Below are positions 1-9,109 of a stretch of DNA of 27,600 nt, piece after piece; within the stretch, counting starts at the first letter, position 1; every line of letters begins with the position of its first letter. The stretch lies in NCBI GenBank assembly GCA_041179425.1, contig JBEGTL010000038.1, forward strand, positions 1-27,600. The letters run 5' to 3'. The notes below the pieces were generated by a model, which worked only from the letters and a program-made list of their open reading frames with translations, did not search any database and had not been told where the DNA came from. Source of the DNA: DASUME01 sp041179425 (lineage in GTDB: Bacteria > Myxococcota_A > Polyangia > Polyangiales > DASUME01). The translations under genes were made by a program, and so were the position numbers.

Positions 1-104
1 CTTTTTTGGGCCCGACCTCGAACTTGACGCTCGCTCGGGCGATCCGGTAACCAAGTCAGAGCCTCCGGTGGAGTCCGTTGGGTCGAAGGGCAGCCGTTCG
101 CGCG

Positions 105-2318
105 ATGACCGTTCTGGTACGAGCCGCCGTTGCGATGCACAGGAACGCCCGGTCTTCTTACGGGTTCTTGGTCGCCTTCGGGTGTTCACTGCTGACGCTT
201 TGCGGCGTGTTCAGCGTGTTCGTGGGGGGGGCGGCGAGCCTCTCCTTCGCGGCCCTGACCGCGCTGCAGGTGCTGTCTGCCCTGGCCTGGCTCGCCACCT
301 TCGTGCGGCGCGCGCGCGCACGCTTCCAGGCTGAAGAAAAAGAGCGCCTGACGGTCAGCCTCGACCTCGAGATCTCGCTGCTGATGTTGGTCGGTGTGCA
401 CGCCATCGTGCAGGCGGCGGGAGGACTCACAGGACAGCTGTACCCGCTGGTGTACGTGTTGGTCGCGTTCGTCGCCTCGTTCGCGACCAAGCCCACCGGG
501 ACCGTGTTGGTAGCCGCTGCCGTGGTGTTCGAGGCGGCGCTCTACTTTTTCACCGAGCGGCGCGTCGACCCTCAGCCTTACTTTCTGCACGCCACGTTCA
601 TCGTATTTTTCGGGCTGATGAACTTACTGTTTACGCGCGTGGAGATCGAGCGCGTGCGCGAGAAGAGCAAACGTGCCCTCGACGACGACAAGCGGGAGGC
701 GCTCGCCAGCGCGCGCCGCTACCGCCTGCTCGACGCACCGAGCCAGCGCGCCGAGCGCGACGAGCAGCGGCTGTACCGCGCGAGTGTCGAAGAAGTGCAC
801 CAGGCGCTGCACTACACGCTCGACCTGCTCAAGCGCACGCTCGAGCTGCACACGTGCGCGTTGTTTTTGTTCGAGGGCAATGGCGCAGACGCCGATCACG
901 AAGGCAGCGAGCCGCGCTCGCGTGCAGACGACACGTCTGCCAACAGCGAGCGGTTTCGGCTGGCCGAGATCGTCACCGACAGTACCGACATCGCCGACGG
1001 TCCGTTCACCGGCGCGGAGGGCGCGGTGGGCGCGGTGCTCAAGCGCGCCATGACCATGAACATCGAGCACGTGAAGCAGGGCTTTCGCGGGCTTTGTTAC
1101 TACCGCGGCAACACCCACGTTCGCGCGTTCCTCGGCGTGCCGGTGATCGAGGGCGGCAAGGTGCGCGGCGCGCTGTGCGCAGACAGGCTGGTCGATCGCC
1201 CGTTCAGCGCACGCGACGAGGACATCGTGGAGCGCGCGGTGCGGCACGTCTTACGCGCGATGGAGAACGAGCGCGTGTTCGTGCAGCTCGAGCGCACCAA
1301 GAGCGAGCAGACCGTGCTGCACCACGCATCGCAGGCCCTGGGCGCGGCGCTGACGGAGGAGGCCGTGATCGAGGCCGGCCTGGCCGCAGCCGCCGAGATC
1401 GCACCTTACGACTTTGCCGCGGTCACTCGCTACGATGCCGAGCACAAGCGCCACTCGGTGCGCCGCGCGGTCGGCGAGGGGGCCGACGAGCTCAAAGATC
1501 TCAGCTTCCGCGACAACACCTCGTTGACTGCGATGGCGGTGAAGAACAGGCACTACCTGCCGTTTCGTGGCGGCTTCGACGGGGAGCGTCAGGTCGTGTA
1601 CACGCGCAGCGAGAGCCTGCGCGGCATGCAGTCGCTGCTCATCTTGCCGCTGCTGGTGCGCGAAGACCCGGTGGGCACCCTCGCGCTCGCGGCCAGGCGT
1701 CCCGAAGCGTTCAGCGCAGCGGTGCGGCCCACGCTGCAGGTGCTGAGCAACCAGCTCGCGGTCGCGCTCGCCAACGCCGAGAGCGTGCGCAGGCTCGAGC
1801 AACTGGCGACCACCGACGGACTCACCGGCTGCCTCAACAAACGTGCGTTCCTCGACGAGCTCGCCAAACGTCTCAAGAGCGCCGAGCGGTTTGGCAAGCG
1901 GGTCAGCCTCATCGTCACCGACATCGATCACTTCAAGCGTGTCAACGACACCTACGGGCACGCCGTGGGCGACCACGTGATCCGCGGTCTCGGCGAGATC
2001 TTGCGCGCGCTCAAGCGCGAGACCGACGTGGTGGCGCGCTTTGGTGGCGAGGAGTTCTGCATCCTCTGCGAGGAGACCGATGCGCGGGGTGCGCTGCTCC
2101 TGGCCGAGCGCGTCCGCGAGGAGCTCAAGGCGCGCTCGTTCGAGAGTGATCAGGGACCGGTGCGCGTCACCTGTTCGCTCGGCGTGGCCGAGTTCCCCGA
2201 AGACGCACGCAACGACACCCAGCTGTTCGAGCTGGCCGACAAGGCGCTCTACCACGCCAAGCAGAGCGGTCGCGATCGCGTCTGCCTGTCCCCACGCAAA
2301 CAGGCGATGCACGGATGA
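105..2318 (+). CDS. Membrane diguanylate cyclase with GAF-like sensor domains
   Basis: Predicted to make cyclic di-GMP from two GTP at the inner membrane. From the ATG at 105 (737 aa), residues ~15-185 hold about six hydrophobic segments, followed by a charged linker. Two GAF-like regions follow (roughly 225-400 and 410-570), then a GGDEF domain (~580-735). The signature is GGEEF at 647-651, an active variant. RETD at 638-641, five residues upstream, is the inhibitory I-site, so product feedback inhibition is expected. DIDHFKRVND and TDGLTGCLNKR are typical GGDEF motifs. A TTG at 78 and an ATG at 135 are alternative starts; none has a strong ribosome binding site. The gene overlaps the next one by four bases (ATGA). 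The GAF ligand cannot be read from sequence. Confidence 0.93.
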   Translation: MTVLVRAAVAMHRNARSSYGFLVAFGCSLLTLCGVFSVFVGGAASLSFAALTALQVLSALAWLATFVRRARARFQAEEKERLTVSLDLEISLLMLVGVHAIVQAAGGLTGQLYPLVYVLVAFVASFATKPTGTVLVAAAVVFEAALYFFTERRVDPQPYFLHATFIVFFGLMNLLFTRVEIERVREKSKRALDDDKREALASARRYRLLDAPSQRAERDEQRLYRASVEEVHQALHYTLDLLKRTLELHTCALFLFEGNGADADHEGSEPRSRADDTSANSERFRLAEIVTDSTDIADGPFTGAEGAVGAVLKRAMTMNIEHVKQGFRGLCYYRGNTHVRAFLGVPVIEGGKVRGALCADRLVDRPFSARDEDIVERAVRHVLRAMENERVFVQLERTKSEQTVLHHASQALGAALTEEAVIEAGLAAAAEIAPYDFAAVTRYDAEHKRHSVRRAVGEGADELKDLSFRDNTSLTAMAVKNRHYLPFRGGFDGERQVVYTRSESLRGMQSLLILPLLVREDPVGTLALAARRPEAFSAAVRPTLQVLSNQLAVALANAESVRRLEQLATTDGLTGCLNKRAFLDELAKRLKSAERFGKRVSLIVTDIDHFKRVNDTYGHAVGDHVIRGLGEILRALKRETDVVARFGGEEFCILCEETDARGALLLAERVREELKARSFESDQGPVRVTCSLGVAEFPEDARNDTQLFELADKALYHAKQSGRDRVCLSPRKQAMHG

Positions 2319-2755
2319 CCAAAACAACGCTCCAGACGGTCTGCCTCTCGCTCGCGCTTTGTGCGGGCTGCACGCTCTCCAACCTCACGCCGCAGGCTCG
2401 TTTTCAAGAGTCGGTGTACACGCTCAACGACGCGGCCCGCTGGGGTCAGGTCGACATCGCCGCGCACAACGTCTCGCCCAAGTACAAAGAGCGCTTCGAG
2501 GAGCGACGGCAAAACTGGGGTGAGAGCGTGAGCATCGCCGAGGTGGAGCTGTTGTACCAGGCGCTTGCCGCCGACAAAGAGAGCGCCGTCTCCGAGATCA
2601 GTCTCAGCTGGACCGACGCGAGCGGCGTGATGCTGCACAAGTCGTTCTTGACGCAGACCTGGGCCAACGAGCACGGCAGCTTCAAGCTCGTCGACGAGCG
2701 CATCAAAAAGGGCGACCCCGGCGTCTTCTACGTAGCAGCTCCCCCGCAGCCCTAA
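2315..2755 (+). CDS. Small predicted lipoprotein, function unknown
   Basis: A 146-aa protein with an N-terminal hydrophobic segment ending in LCAGC, a lipobox-like site that would lipidate Cys19. The rest is soluble and rich in charged residues, with no domain I recognise. The start ATG at 2315 overlaps the stop of the diguanylate cyclase in ATGA, so the two are probably co-transcribed and translationally coupled. Its role may be linked to the c-di-GMP enzyme, but that is inference from position only. The stop codon lies inside a hairpin shared with the convergent gene remnant. Confidence 0.8.
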   Translation: MTKTTLQTVCLSLALCAGCTLSNLTPQARFQESVYTLNDAARWGQVDIAAHNVSPKYKERFEERRQNWGESVSIAEVELLYQALAADKESAVSEISLSWTDASGVMLHKSFLTQTWANEHGSFKLVDERIKKGDPGVFYVAAPPQP

Positions 2756-2772
2756 AACAGTCTGCTTTAGGG
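2750..2772. terminator. Hairpin spanning the two convergent stop codons
   Basis: CCCTAAA at 2750-2756 pairs with TTTAGGG at 2766-2772. The inner bases CAG (2758-2760) and CTG (2762-2764) pair around a single T after one A/C mismatch. The TAA stop of the plus-strand lipoprotein (2753-2755) and the TAA of the minus-strand remnant (2767-2769) both sit in the stem. There is no long T tract. It is a likely bidirectional transcription end for the convergent pair, but the termination role is inferred. Confidence 0.55.
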
Positions 2773-3183
2773 ACCGGCGTTGCCGGGTGCTTCGCCTCGG
2801 ACGATCTTGGCGACCCAGTCGACCAACCTGACGCCGCCCGAGTTGGCGGTGAAAAAACCGTCGTCGCCTAGCCAGGTGTGTTTGGTGCCGGTCGGCAAGT
2901 ACGTGCCAAACAGGGGGAACTCTTTGGCCTTCTCACGAAAGCTCAGCAGGTCTGCCTGAAACACGTCCACGGGCACCTGTTGGAGCAGCGCGGTACCGGT
3001 GCAGTTGTTGTTGCCCGCTGCAAGGAAGCGCGTAATGGTCGCGTCTTGCAGCGACTCGATCAGACCGGATGGGCGGTCTTGGAAGGTGCGCGTCATGGCG
3101 AGGGCGTAGGTCTGCTGGAAGTCGTTCTTGTCGGGGCAAGCTGCGCCGCAGTCCTTGAGGACCGAGTCGTCGAAGCTGAGAAG
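2767..3183 (-). pseudogene. 3' remnant of a pectinacetylesterase-like hydrolase
   Basis: An open frame of about 139 codons on the minus strand from an in-frame TGA at 3184-3186 to the TAA at 2767. It resembles the C-terminal third of pectinacetylesterase-family alpha/beta hydrolases common in myxobacteria. It contains the Asp segment LQDATITRFL, Cys residues, a His in TKHTWLG and the closing GGVRLVDWV. The N-terminal part with the Ser nucleophile is absent: upstream of 3186 the frame is closed and I see no matching sequence up to 3295. The only in-frame ATG (3096) would give 109 aa lacking the active-site Ser. It is therefore most likely a 5'-deleted relic. The family name is from motif memory, not a search. 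Confidence 0.6.
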
Positions 3184-3295
3184 TCATGCCAAGCCTCGCT
3201 GTCGACCTGCTTGCGCTTTGCGCGAGCAGACGTCAACGACCGGGACGTCTCGGAAATTGACACGAACCGTCAACAGCCAAACAAAGGCGGTGCAG

Positions 3296-4705
3296 TCAGC
3301 TGGGTTGGGCGTGCTGAGTGCCCTGAAACAACGTCAGCAGCGGAGAGGTCATGCACGTGGTCACGATGGCCATCAACACCATCATCGCAAAGAGGGTGGG
3401 CGAGATGACACCCAGGTCGAGACCCAGGTTGAGTACGACCAGCTCCATCAAACCGCGCGTGTTCATCAGCGCACCCAGGCTGGCCGAGTCGCGGTTGGGT
3501 AAGCCCGACAGCCGCGCCGCGACGAAGGTGCCCCCGAACTTGCCGAGGCACGCCACCAACACGATGGCGCCACACATGGCCCAGTGACTCAGGCCGGAGA
3601 CCAGACCGATCTGTGTGCGCATGCCCGTGAAGGCAAAAAACGCCGGCAAAAACACGATCACCACCAGGTCTTCGAGCTTGACCGTGAGGCTCTCGGCCAG
3701 CTTTCCGTTGTGGGGGATCACCGCGCCGAGCAAGAACGCACCAAAGATCGCGTGGATGCCGATGGCTTCGGTGATCAGCGCCGAGAGCAGGAGGGCGACG
3801 AACACCAGCGTGATGGCGGTGCGCGAGAACTCGGGCTGCGTCTCGAGTCGCCGGACGTAGCGGCTGACCAGAGGTCGGACCACGCCAAACATGAGGGCCA
3901 CGTACAGAAGTGTCAGAGCGATGGTGAGCATGGCGCCCTTGGCGCGTGCCTCGGCCATGCCGGCCACCACGGCGAGCAGACACCACGCGGTGACGTCGTC
4001 GACGGCCGCGCAGCTGATCGCGAGCACTCCCAAGCGCGACTTGTTCATGCCGCGGTCGATCAGGATGCGCGCGAGCACGGGGAACGCGGTGATGGACATC
4101 GCCACGCCCATAAACATGGCAAAAAGGTCGAACGGAACGTCGTTGCTGGACAAACGTGGGTAGAGCCAGAGCGCGGTCAGCGCGCCCAACACGAAGGGTG
4201 CGATGATGCTGGCGTGCGAGATGGCGAGCGCGGCGTGTGGTTTGTCGCGCAGCAGGGATGTGTCGAGCTCGAGCCCGACCAGGAACATGAACAAGATGAC
4301 GCCGACCTGCGCCAAGATGCCCAAGTAGGGTGCCACGTCGGGCGGCAGCAGATACAGCGATGCGCTGGGCGCGAGGGCACCGAGGACGGACGGGCCGAGC
4401 GCGATGCCCGCGATCACCTCACCCACCACGGCCGGCTGCGAGAGGCGCGCAAACAAGGCCCCGCAGGCGCGCGCGGCGAGCACGATGACCACCAGGGCCA
4501 GCAGTACGTGAAACAACACGGCGCTCGGGCCGTGTGCTGCAACGGCCCCACTCGTGACGCTGGCCGGCGGAGGCGCAGAGAGCCTGCCGCCCGCCAGGTG
4601 GATGCCCCAGAACGCGAGGCAAGCGAGCGCGACCATCGCCGTGTAGACGACGGCGGTGCGACCACGGGCGGGGCTCCAGAGGGATGTCACAGCGGGTACT
4701 TCCAT
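3296..4705 (-). CDS. CPA2-type cation:proton antiporter
   Basis: A 469-aa polytopic inner-membrane protein of the monovalent cation:proton antiporter-2 type (Kef/NapA-like), exchanging Na+ or K+ for H+. About 12-13 hydrophobic segments are visible. QPAVVGEVIAGIALGPSVLG at ~90-109 is the characteristic early motif. FLVGLELD follows near 141, and AVDDVTAW places two Asp residues (236-237) at the ion-binding position. ATRG-like MNTRGLMELV lies near the C-terminus. No cytoplasmic TrkA-N/RCK domain is attached, so it is the short membrane-only form. The first TM sits on an N-terminal extension rich in Pro/Ala/Ser (~40-60). The ATG at 4705 has no obvious ribosome binding site. The gene is transcribed divergently from the secreted protein at 4877. 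Confidence 0.92.
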   Translation of the reverse strand: MEVPAVTSLWSPARGRTAVVYTAMVALACLAFWGIHLAGGRLSAPPPASVTSGAVAAHGPSAVLFHVLLALVVIVLAARACGALFARLSQPAVVGEVIAGIALGPSVLGALAPSASLYLLPPDVAPYLGILAQVGVILFMFLVGLELDTSLLRDKPHAALAISHASIIAPFVLGALTALWLYPRLSSNDVPFDLFAMFMGVAMSITAFPVLARILIDRGMNKSRLGVLAISCAAVDDVTAWCLLAVVAGMAEARAKGAMLTIALTLLYVALMFGVVRPLVSRYVRRLETQPEFSRTAITLVFVALLLSALITEAIGIHAIFGAFLLGAVIPHNGKLAESLTVKLEDLVVIVFLPAFFAFTGMRTQIGLVSGLSHWAMCGAIVLVACLGKFGGTFVAARLSGLPNRDSASLGALMNTRGLMELVVLNLGLDLGVISPTLFAMMVLMAIVTTCMTSPLLTLFQGTQHAQPS

Positions 4706-4876
4706 CGCGAGAATCTGTCGTTCGAACGGGTTGCTGTAAAGGTATCCGCGCTGCGCGGTGCGAGGGGCCCCGCCGGGCGAGCGTCGGAAACACGGTAAGG
4801 TCAGCTAAAGAATGGAGCGTTTCGGCCAAGTCGCGCGGCGTCGCGGGCTAAAGCGTGCGTGATATACGACGGCCCT

Positions 4877-6025
4877 GTGCCGCGAGCCGCCATCCTCACG
4901 TCGTCTCGAGCGGTCGCGCTGTTCCGCGTTCTTTTGCCATCGTGCCTCGCGCTGTCGACGAGTGCTTGTGAAGCTCCGCGCTACGGTCAGCTTGCCGATG
5001 CTGCCAGCCAGAGCGAGCGCTGCCAGTCTTCGCTCGTGCGACCGGAGGCGCGCGCCGACGCTGCCTCGTGCGCGAGCCACGAAACGACCACCGTAGCTTC
5101 GCCCGCGAGCGACGCTGGGCTGCTCGGTAGCGTCGTGGTCGATGCGGGGCTCGAGGACGGCGCTGCGCTGCCGCTCGAGGCCGCCGTCGCAGACGCCGGG
5201 CAAGCGGTGTCGGCCGAGCTGCAGCCGCTGCTCGGAATGTACGCCGTTCGGGTGCGATTTCATGGTCAGGACGCAACCCTCGGGACGCTGGCTCCGCTCT
5301 CCAACGAGCTCATCATGCTGGTCTCGATCGAGCCCGACGGCACGAGCGGCAAGCTGCTCATGACGGGCCAGCGCTGCCGCGACCACGGCGTGGTGAAAGG
5401 TCCGTTCAGCCAGCTTTTTGTCCAGATGGTTCACCCCGAGCTGCAGCCGGTGCGCCGCTGGAACCTGGTCGTGCGCGACGGAGCGTTCTCCACCGAGGGC
5501 CCTTCCACGTTCGTGGGATACGAAGAACGAGCGCCGAGCGGCTGTGTTCCGGGCGGAACTCTCCCGCGTCGACCAGCGCAAGTCTGGCTGGGTGACGCCG
5601 AGGCGACGTGCACGTGTCCGGGCTCCGACTTGCCCCCGACGCTTGCGACTGACTGTCGCGTCAACGACCCCGACCTCGACGGGCATCCCGGAGTCACCAT
5701 CGCGCTCGCGGGTGCGTTCGAGAGCGAAGACTACGTACGCCTTCGAGACGCAAGCCAGTTCACCGACGGCATCATCGCCAGCGGCAGACGGCATCGCGCC
5801 TTGTTCGACAAGCTCGAAGACATGTACCAGCTCGAGTGCGCCAACAAGGGCTGCACACGCGCCAACTTGTCGGCGTGTCCTGCCCGATTCAACACGGCAT
5901 TGTTCGCTCCGCTCAGTCCGATGGCAGCAGGAGGTAAGAATTGGAGCTGCGCGCTGCTACTCGATGAAATCGCCGCGGGTGCACATTTTGCCGAAGAGCC
6001 GCTGGAATTCCCGAGCGGATGCTGA
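4877..6025 (+). CDS. Secreted Cys-rich protein, probable lipoprotein
   Basis: About 382 aa from GTG 4877 (another GTG at 4859 adds six residues). The N-terminus has Arg residues, a hydrophobic stretch and then LSTSAC, an imperfect lipobox; LLPSC just before is an alternative. An Ala/Asp/Gly/Val-rich linker with repeated DAG follows to about residue 115, typical of myxobacterial surface lipoproteins. The rest is a soluble, probably beta-rich domain with paired cysteines (CTC, ECANKGC, SAC). It includes a DPDLDGHPG stretch like the calcium-binding loops of secreted repeat proteins. I do not recognise a catalytic motif. It stands alone between the divergent antiporter and the kinase, so context gives no function. 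Confidence 0.75.
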   Translation: MPRAAILTSSRAVALFRVLLPSCLALSTSACEAPRYGQLADAASQSERCQSSLVRPEARADAASCASHETTTVASPASDAGLLGSVVVDAGLEDGAALPLEAAVADAGQAVSAELQPLLGMYAVRVRFHGQDATLGTLAPLSNELIMLVSIEPDGTSGKLLMTGQRCRDHGVVKGPFSQLFVQMVHPELQPVRRWNLVVRDGAFSTEGPSTFVGYEERAPSGCVPGGTLPRRPAQVWLGDAEATCTCPGSDLPPTLATDCRVNDPDLDGHPGVTIALAGAFESEDYVRLRDASQFTDGIIASGRRHRALFDKLEDMYQLECANKGCTRANLSACPARFNTALFAPLSPMAAGGKNWSCALLLDEIAAGAHFAEEPLEFPSGC

Positions 6026-6089
6026 GTGCCAGGCACTCACCTGGATTGTGGTATACGGCTCCTGGTAGCGTTAGCGTCGATAGTCAAAT

Positions 6090-6117
6090 CCGAGTCAGTC
6101 GCGAGACCGTGACTCGG
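6090..6117. repeat. 8-bp inverted repeat upstream of the kinase gene
   Basis: CCGAGTCA at 6090-6097 and TGACTCGG at 6110-6117 are exact reverse complements separated by 12 bases, and the spacer has its own short GTC/GAC pairing. It lies 65 bases after the stop of the preceding gene and 111 bases before the kinase start. It could be a factor-independent terminator without a T tract or an operator for the kinase gene; sequence alone does not decide. Confidence 0.45.
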
Positions 6118-6227
6118 GAGCCGGGACAGTGTACGCATCTCCCCGTTGACGCCTTTCGTCTGACGTTTCGCTTTGTCACTTCGCTCGCGCGCTCTCGAGC
6201 GCGCTTCGTCCGCTCCCAAGCCTATTC

Positions 6228-7829
6228 ATGTCGAGTCCCTCACCCCAGCTACCGCTCGGTCAAGTGATCGGCAGCCGCTATCGTATCCAATCGCTGATTG
6301 GAAGAGGCGGTATGGGCATGGTGTATGCGGCGACGCACGAGCTCACCGGCAGGCGCGTGGCGCTGAAGCTGATGCTCAACGACTGCGACGACTCGCCGAT
6401 CCTGCAAGAGCGATTCTTGAGCGAGGCGCGTATCGCCGCGGCGGTGCGTCACCCCAACATCGTCGACGTGCTCGACATGGGTCTCCACGGCGGCTCTCCG
6501 TTCATCGTGATGGAGCTGCTCGAGGGCGTCTCGCTAGAGCGCGTGCTCGAGTCGCAAAACCGCATCTCGGTCGAGCAGGCGCTCACGTGGTTACTCCCCA
6601 TCGTCGGCGCGCTCTCGGTGCTGCACGAGGCGGGCATCGTCCACCGCGACGTCAAGCCGTCCAACATCTTCATGAGCGCGCTGCCGCGCCATCCCATGCG
6701 CCCCAAGCTGCTCGACTTCGGCCTGGCGCGCGTGGTGTCCGACCTGCGGCTCACGCGCTCGGGCACGGTCATCGGCACCCCCCTCTACATGGCGCCCGAG
6801 CACGCGGCCGGGCAGGTCACCGGGCCGCAGGCCGACGTGTGGTCCATCGGCGTGGTGCTCTACGAGTCGCTCGCCGGCTGTTCGCCCTTTAACTACACAG
6901 ACCGGCAGTCGCTGGCCATGCAGGTCATCGCGGGGCTGGTGCGGCCACTCTCCCAGGTGCGGCCCGACCTTCCGCCGCTCATCTCCAGCACCTTGGCGCG
7001 GGCGCTCACCAGAGACCTCACCCGGCGCTACCCGGACATGCGCAGCTTTGCCCAGGCCCTGCACGCCGCTGCGCGCGCGAGTGGCGTGGCCGTCCCGCTC
7101 GATCCCGACCCCATCGGTCTCCCCGAGTATTCGTCCTGGCAGAGTGGCGAGCGCAGTGCTGCCACCACCATCGAGCACTTCCCCGGGACCGACAGCGGCA
7201 ACGCGTTCACCAGCACACCGCGCACCTCCACGCCCAGCACCTCGAGAGGGTCCGACGACAGCCTGGCGCGCAGTATGCGCGGCGGGGGTGGTTCGTCCTG
7301 GCTGCTCTGGCTCGGCGTGCTTGCACTGGTGGGCGCGCTGGTCGGCGTCTGGGCTTGGAACCGCGCGCAGCTTCCAAGCCAGCCCAGGGCGAGCGACGCG
7401 CCGCCCGTCTTGCCACAAGCGCCGAGCGCGAGCCCCACGGCGACGCCTACGGTCCGTTCTGGCGTCGAGGCGGTGCCGTCTTCTCCCTCGCAGGGCACAG
7501 AGGACGCGACCAAGGTTCCCGTGGTGGAGAGCACGACCGAGCGAGCCACCAATGCGGCGGCAGGGGCCGTGATTCAAGGCGCGGCGGCCGTGCAGGCACC
7601 GGTGCGCGGCGCTCCGCGCGAGGCGGCCTCCGGTGGCGCCTCTGGTGGACGACGACGAGGCGACCGCGCTGCCGCAGAGCGCGCGACGTCGGTGCGTGGG
7701 TCGAGCCCCAGCGAACGCGCCGGCACCCCCAGCGAGGCCGCAGGCACACGCCGCGGCGAGAGCGAACCACGAGCCCGCCCTGCGGGGGGCTCGACGCAGT
7801 CAGAAGAGGTCGAGTCCGAGTGGAAGTAA
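6228..7829 (+). CDS. Membrane-anchored Ser/Thr protein kinase
   Basis: A Hanks-type kinase of 533 aa. All key motifs are present: glycine loop GRGGMG (25-30), Lys47 in VALKLM, catalytic HRDVKPSN (139-146), DFG (163-165), GTPLYMAPE (183-191) and DVWSIGVVLYE (203-213). After a Ser/Thr/Pro-rich linker, one transmembrane helix spans ~358-377. The remaining ~150 residues are low-complexity Ala/Ser/Thr/Pro/Arg sequence on the periplasmic side with no folded sensor domain visible. The ATG at 6228 has no clear ribosome binding site but is the first start and matches the family N-terminus. Its end overlaps the start of the TPR gene, suggesting one transcript and a shared signalling role, which is inferred. 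Confidence 0.95.
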   Translation: MSSPSPQLPLGQVIGSRYRIQSLIGRGGMGMVYAATHELTGRRVALKLMLNDCDDSPILQERFLSEARIAAAVRHPNIVDVLDMGLHGGSPFIVMELLEGVSLERVLESQNRISVEQALTWLLPIVGALSVLHEAGIVHRDVKPSNIFMSALPRHPMRPKLLDFGLARVVSDLRLTRSGTVIGTPLYMAPEHAAGQVTGPQADVWSIGVVLYESLAGCSPFNYTDRQSLAMQVIAGLVRPLSQVRPDLPPLISSTLARALTRDLTRRYPDMRSFAQALHAAARASGVAVPLDPDPIGLPEYSSWQSGERSAATTIEHFPGTDSGNAFTSTPRTSTPSTSRGSDDSLARSMRGGGGSSWLLWLGVLALVGALVGVWAWNRAQLPSQPRASDAPPVLPQAPSASPTATPTVRSGVEAVPSSPSQGTEDATKVPVVESTTERATNAAAGAVIQGAAAVQAPVRGAPREAASGGASGGRRRGDRAAAERATSVRGSSPSERAGTPSEAAGTRRGESEPRARPAGGSTQSEEVESEWK

Positions 7830-8992
7830 GGTCATCCAATCACTCGGTGAGGGTGCAAGTGCGTCTGTCTTTGCCCGCGCGCCCGAGGGTGCATTTGCAC
7901 GTTTTGCGCTGGTTTTTGGGCCTGGGACTGCTGATGCTGGCCCTCGGCTTGCCCGCCACGCCCGTGCGTGCAGACGCCAAACAAGAGGCACGCACCACCT
8001 TCGAGCGTGGCGTCGAGGCGAGTCGTGCGCAGCGCTGGGACGAAGCGCGCACCCAGTTCAAGCGCTCGCTCGAGCTCTTGCCCAAGGCCAGCACCATGTT
8101 CAACTTGGCGGTCGCCGACATCAAGCTGGGCTTGGGTCGCGAGGCGCTCGAGCAGCTCGACGCGTTCGAGCACGCCGCGACCGAAGAACACGGCGAGATG
8201 GTCGAGCGCGCCCGCGTGCTCCGTCCGCAAGCGCAGGCACTGGTCGAGAGCGAGCAAGCCACGGCGCAGTCCGGCGGCAATCAGCTCTCGCGCAACGAAG
8301 ACGGTCTCACCGACGAGGTGCGCCGCGACGTCGAGCAAGCCCGCGAGAACTACGCACGCGGTCATGATCGAGAGTCGTTGGCGGGCTTCGAGCGGGCTTA
8401 CCGCATCAGCAAACGCCCCGAGCTGCTGTACAACATCGGCGTCGTGGCAGACCGGCTGCGCGACGACCGGCGTGCGGTGCGCGCCTACGACAAGTACGTC
8501 GAGTCGCTGCCCGATGCCCCCGAGGCCGCGGTGGCCCAGGTGCGCGCGGAGGCGCTGCGCAGTGCCATCGAGGAGCGCGAGGGCCGTGAAGCGCGCGCAC
8601 CCGAGCGAGCCTGGCAGGCTCCGCAGGCAGCCGCCGACAATCCGAACCTCATGCTGCCCCGCTTTATGATCGTCTCGGGCGTGGCAGTCGCCGCCGCCTC
8701 CGTGGGCGTGCTCGCCTGGATTCCGCACCGCATCAAGCAGTACGACGGCTGCCTCAACAGCACCGGCTGCACGAACCCGGACAAGATCCGCGCGTCGAAA
8801 CAGACGGCCGAGAACACGCGGCCCGCGCTCTGGGCGGTCGCAGCCGTGGGTCTCGGCGTCACTGCGACCGGGGCTGTGCTGCTGGCCAGGCGCAAACGCG
8901 CGGCTCCGTCGCAGGCCCAGCTGACGGTCGTGCCGAGCCTTGCGCTCGGCAACGAAAACGTCGGCACGCTCTCCGTCATCGGCAGCTTCTGA
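7820..8992 (+). CDS. TPR-containing protein with C-terminal membrane helices
   Basis: About 390 aa with an N-terminal signal-like helix (RWFLGLGLLMLALGL) and a likely cleavage near PVRADA. Two TPR-like alpha-helical blocks follow, at ~55-130 and ~170-240, each with the usual YNIG/MFNLA and A-x-x-x-Y spacing. Two hydrophobic helices near the C-terminus flank a Cys-containing loop. The start is uncertain. GTG 7820 overlaps the kinase stop by ten bases with AGAGG about ten bases upstream. GTG 7859, preceded by GGTGAGG, and GTG 7889 give tighter signal peptides. The kinase-TPR overlap suggests the TPR protein is a partner or substrate scaffold for the kinase. Its overall plan resembles the PEGA protein at 25957-27140. 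Confidence 0.85.
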   Translation: MEVRSSNHSVRVQVRLSLPARPRVHLHVLRWFLGLGLLMLALGLPATPVRADAKQEARTTFERGVEASRAQRWDEARTQFKRSLELLPKASTMFNLAVADIKLGLGREALEQLDAFEHAATEEHGEMVERARVLRPQAQALVESEQATAQSGGNQLSRNEDGLTDEVRRDVEQARENYARGHDRESLAGFERAYRISKRPELLYNIGVVADRLRDDRRAVRAYDKYVESLPDAPEAAVAQVRAEALRSAIEEREGREARAPERAWQAPQAAADNPNLMLPRFMIVSGVAVAAASVGVLAWIPHRIKQYDGCLNSTGCTNPDKIRASKQTAENTRPALWAVAAVGLGVTATGAVLLARRKRAAPSQAQLTVVPSLALGNENVGTLSVIGSF

Positions 8993-9109
8993 ACCGGCGC
9001 CACGCTTCGTCGCTCGCGGGTCGACGCGCGGTCTGTGCGAGCGGGGCGGGGGCGTGCGGGCCTGGGGGTGCCAGCCGGCGCGATCGAGGTTATGGTCCGA
9101 GGCACACCC

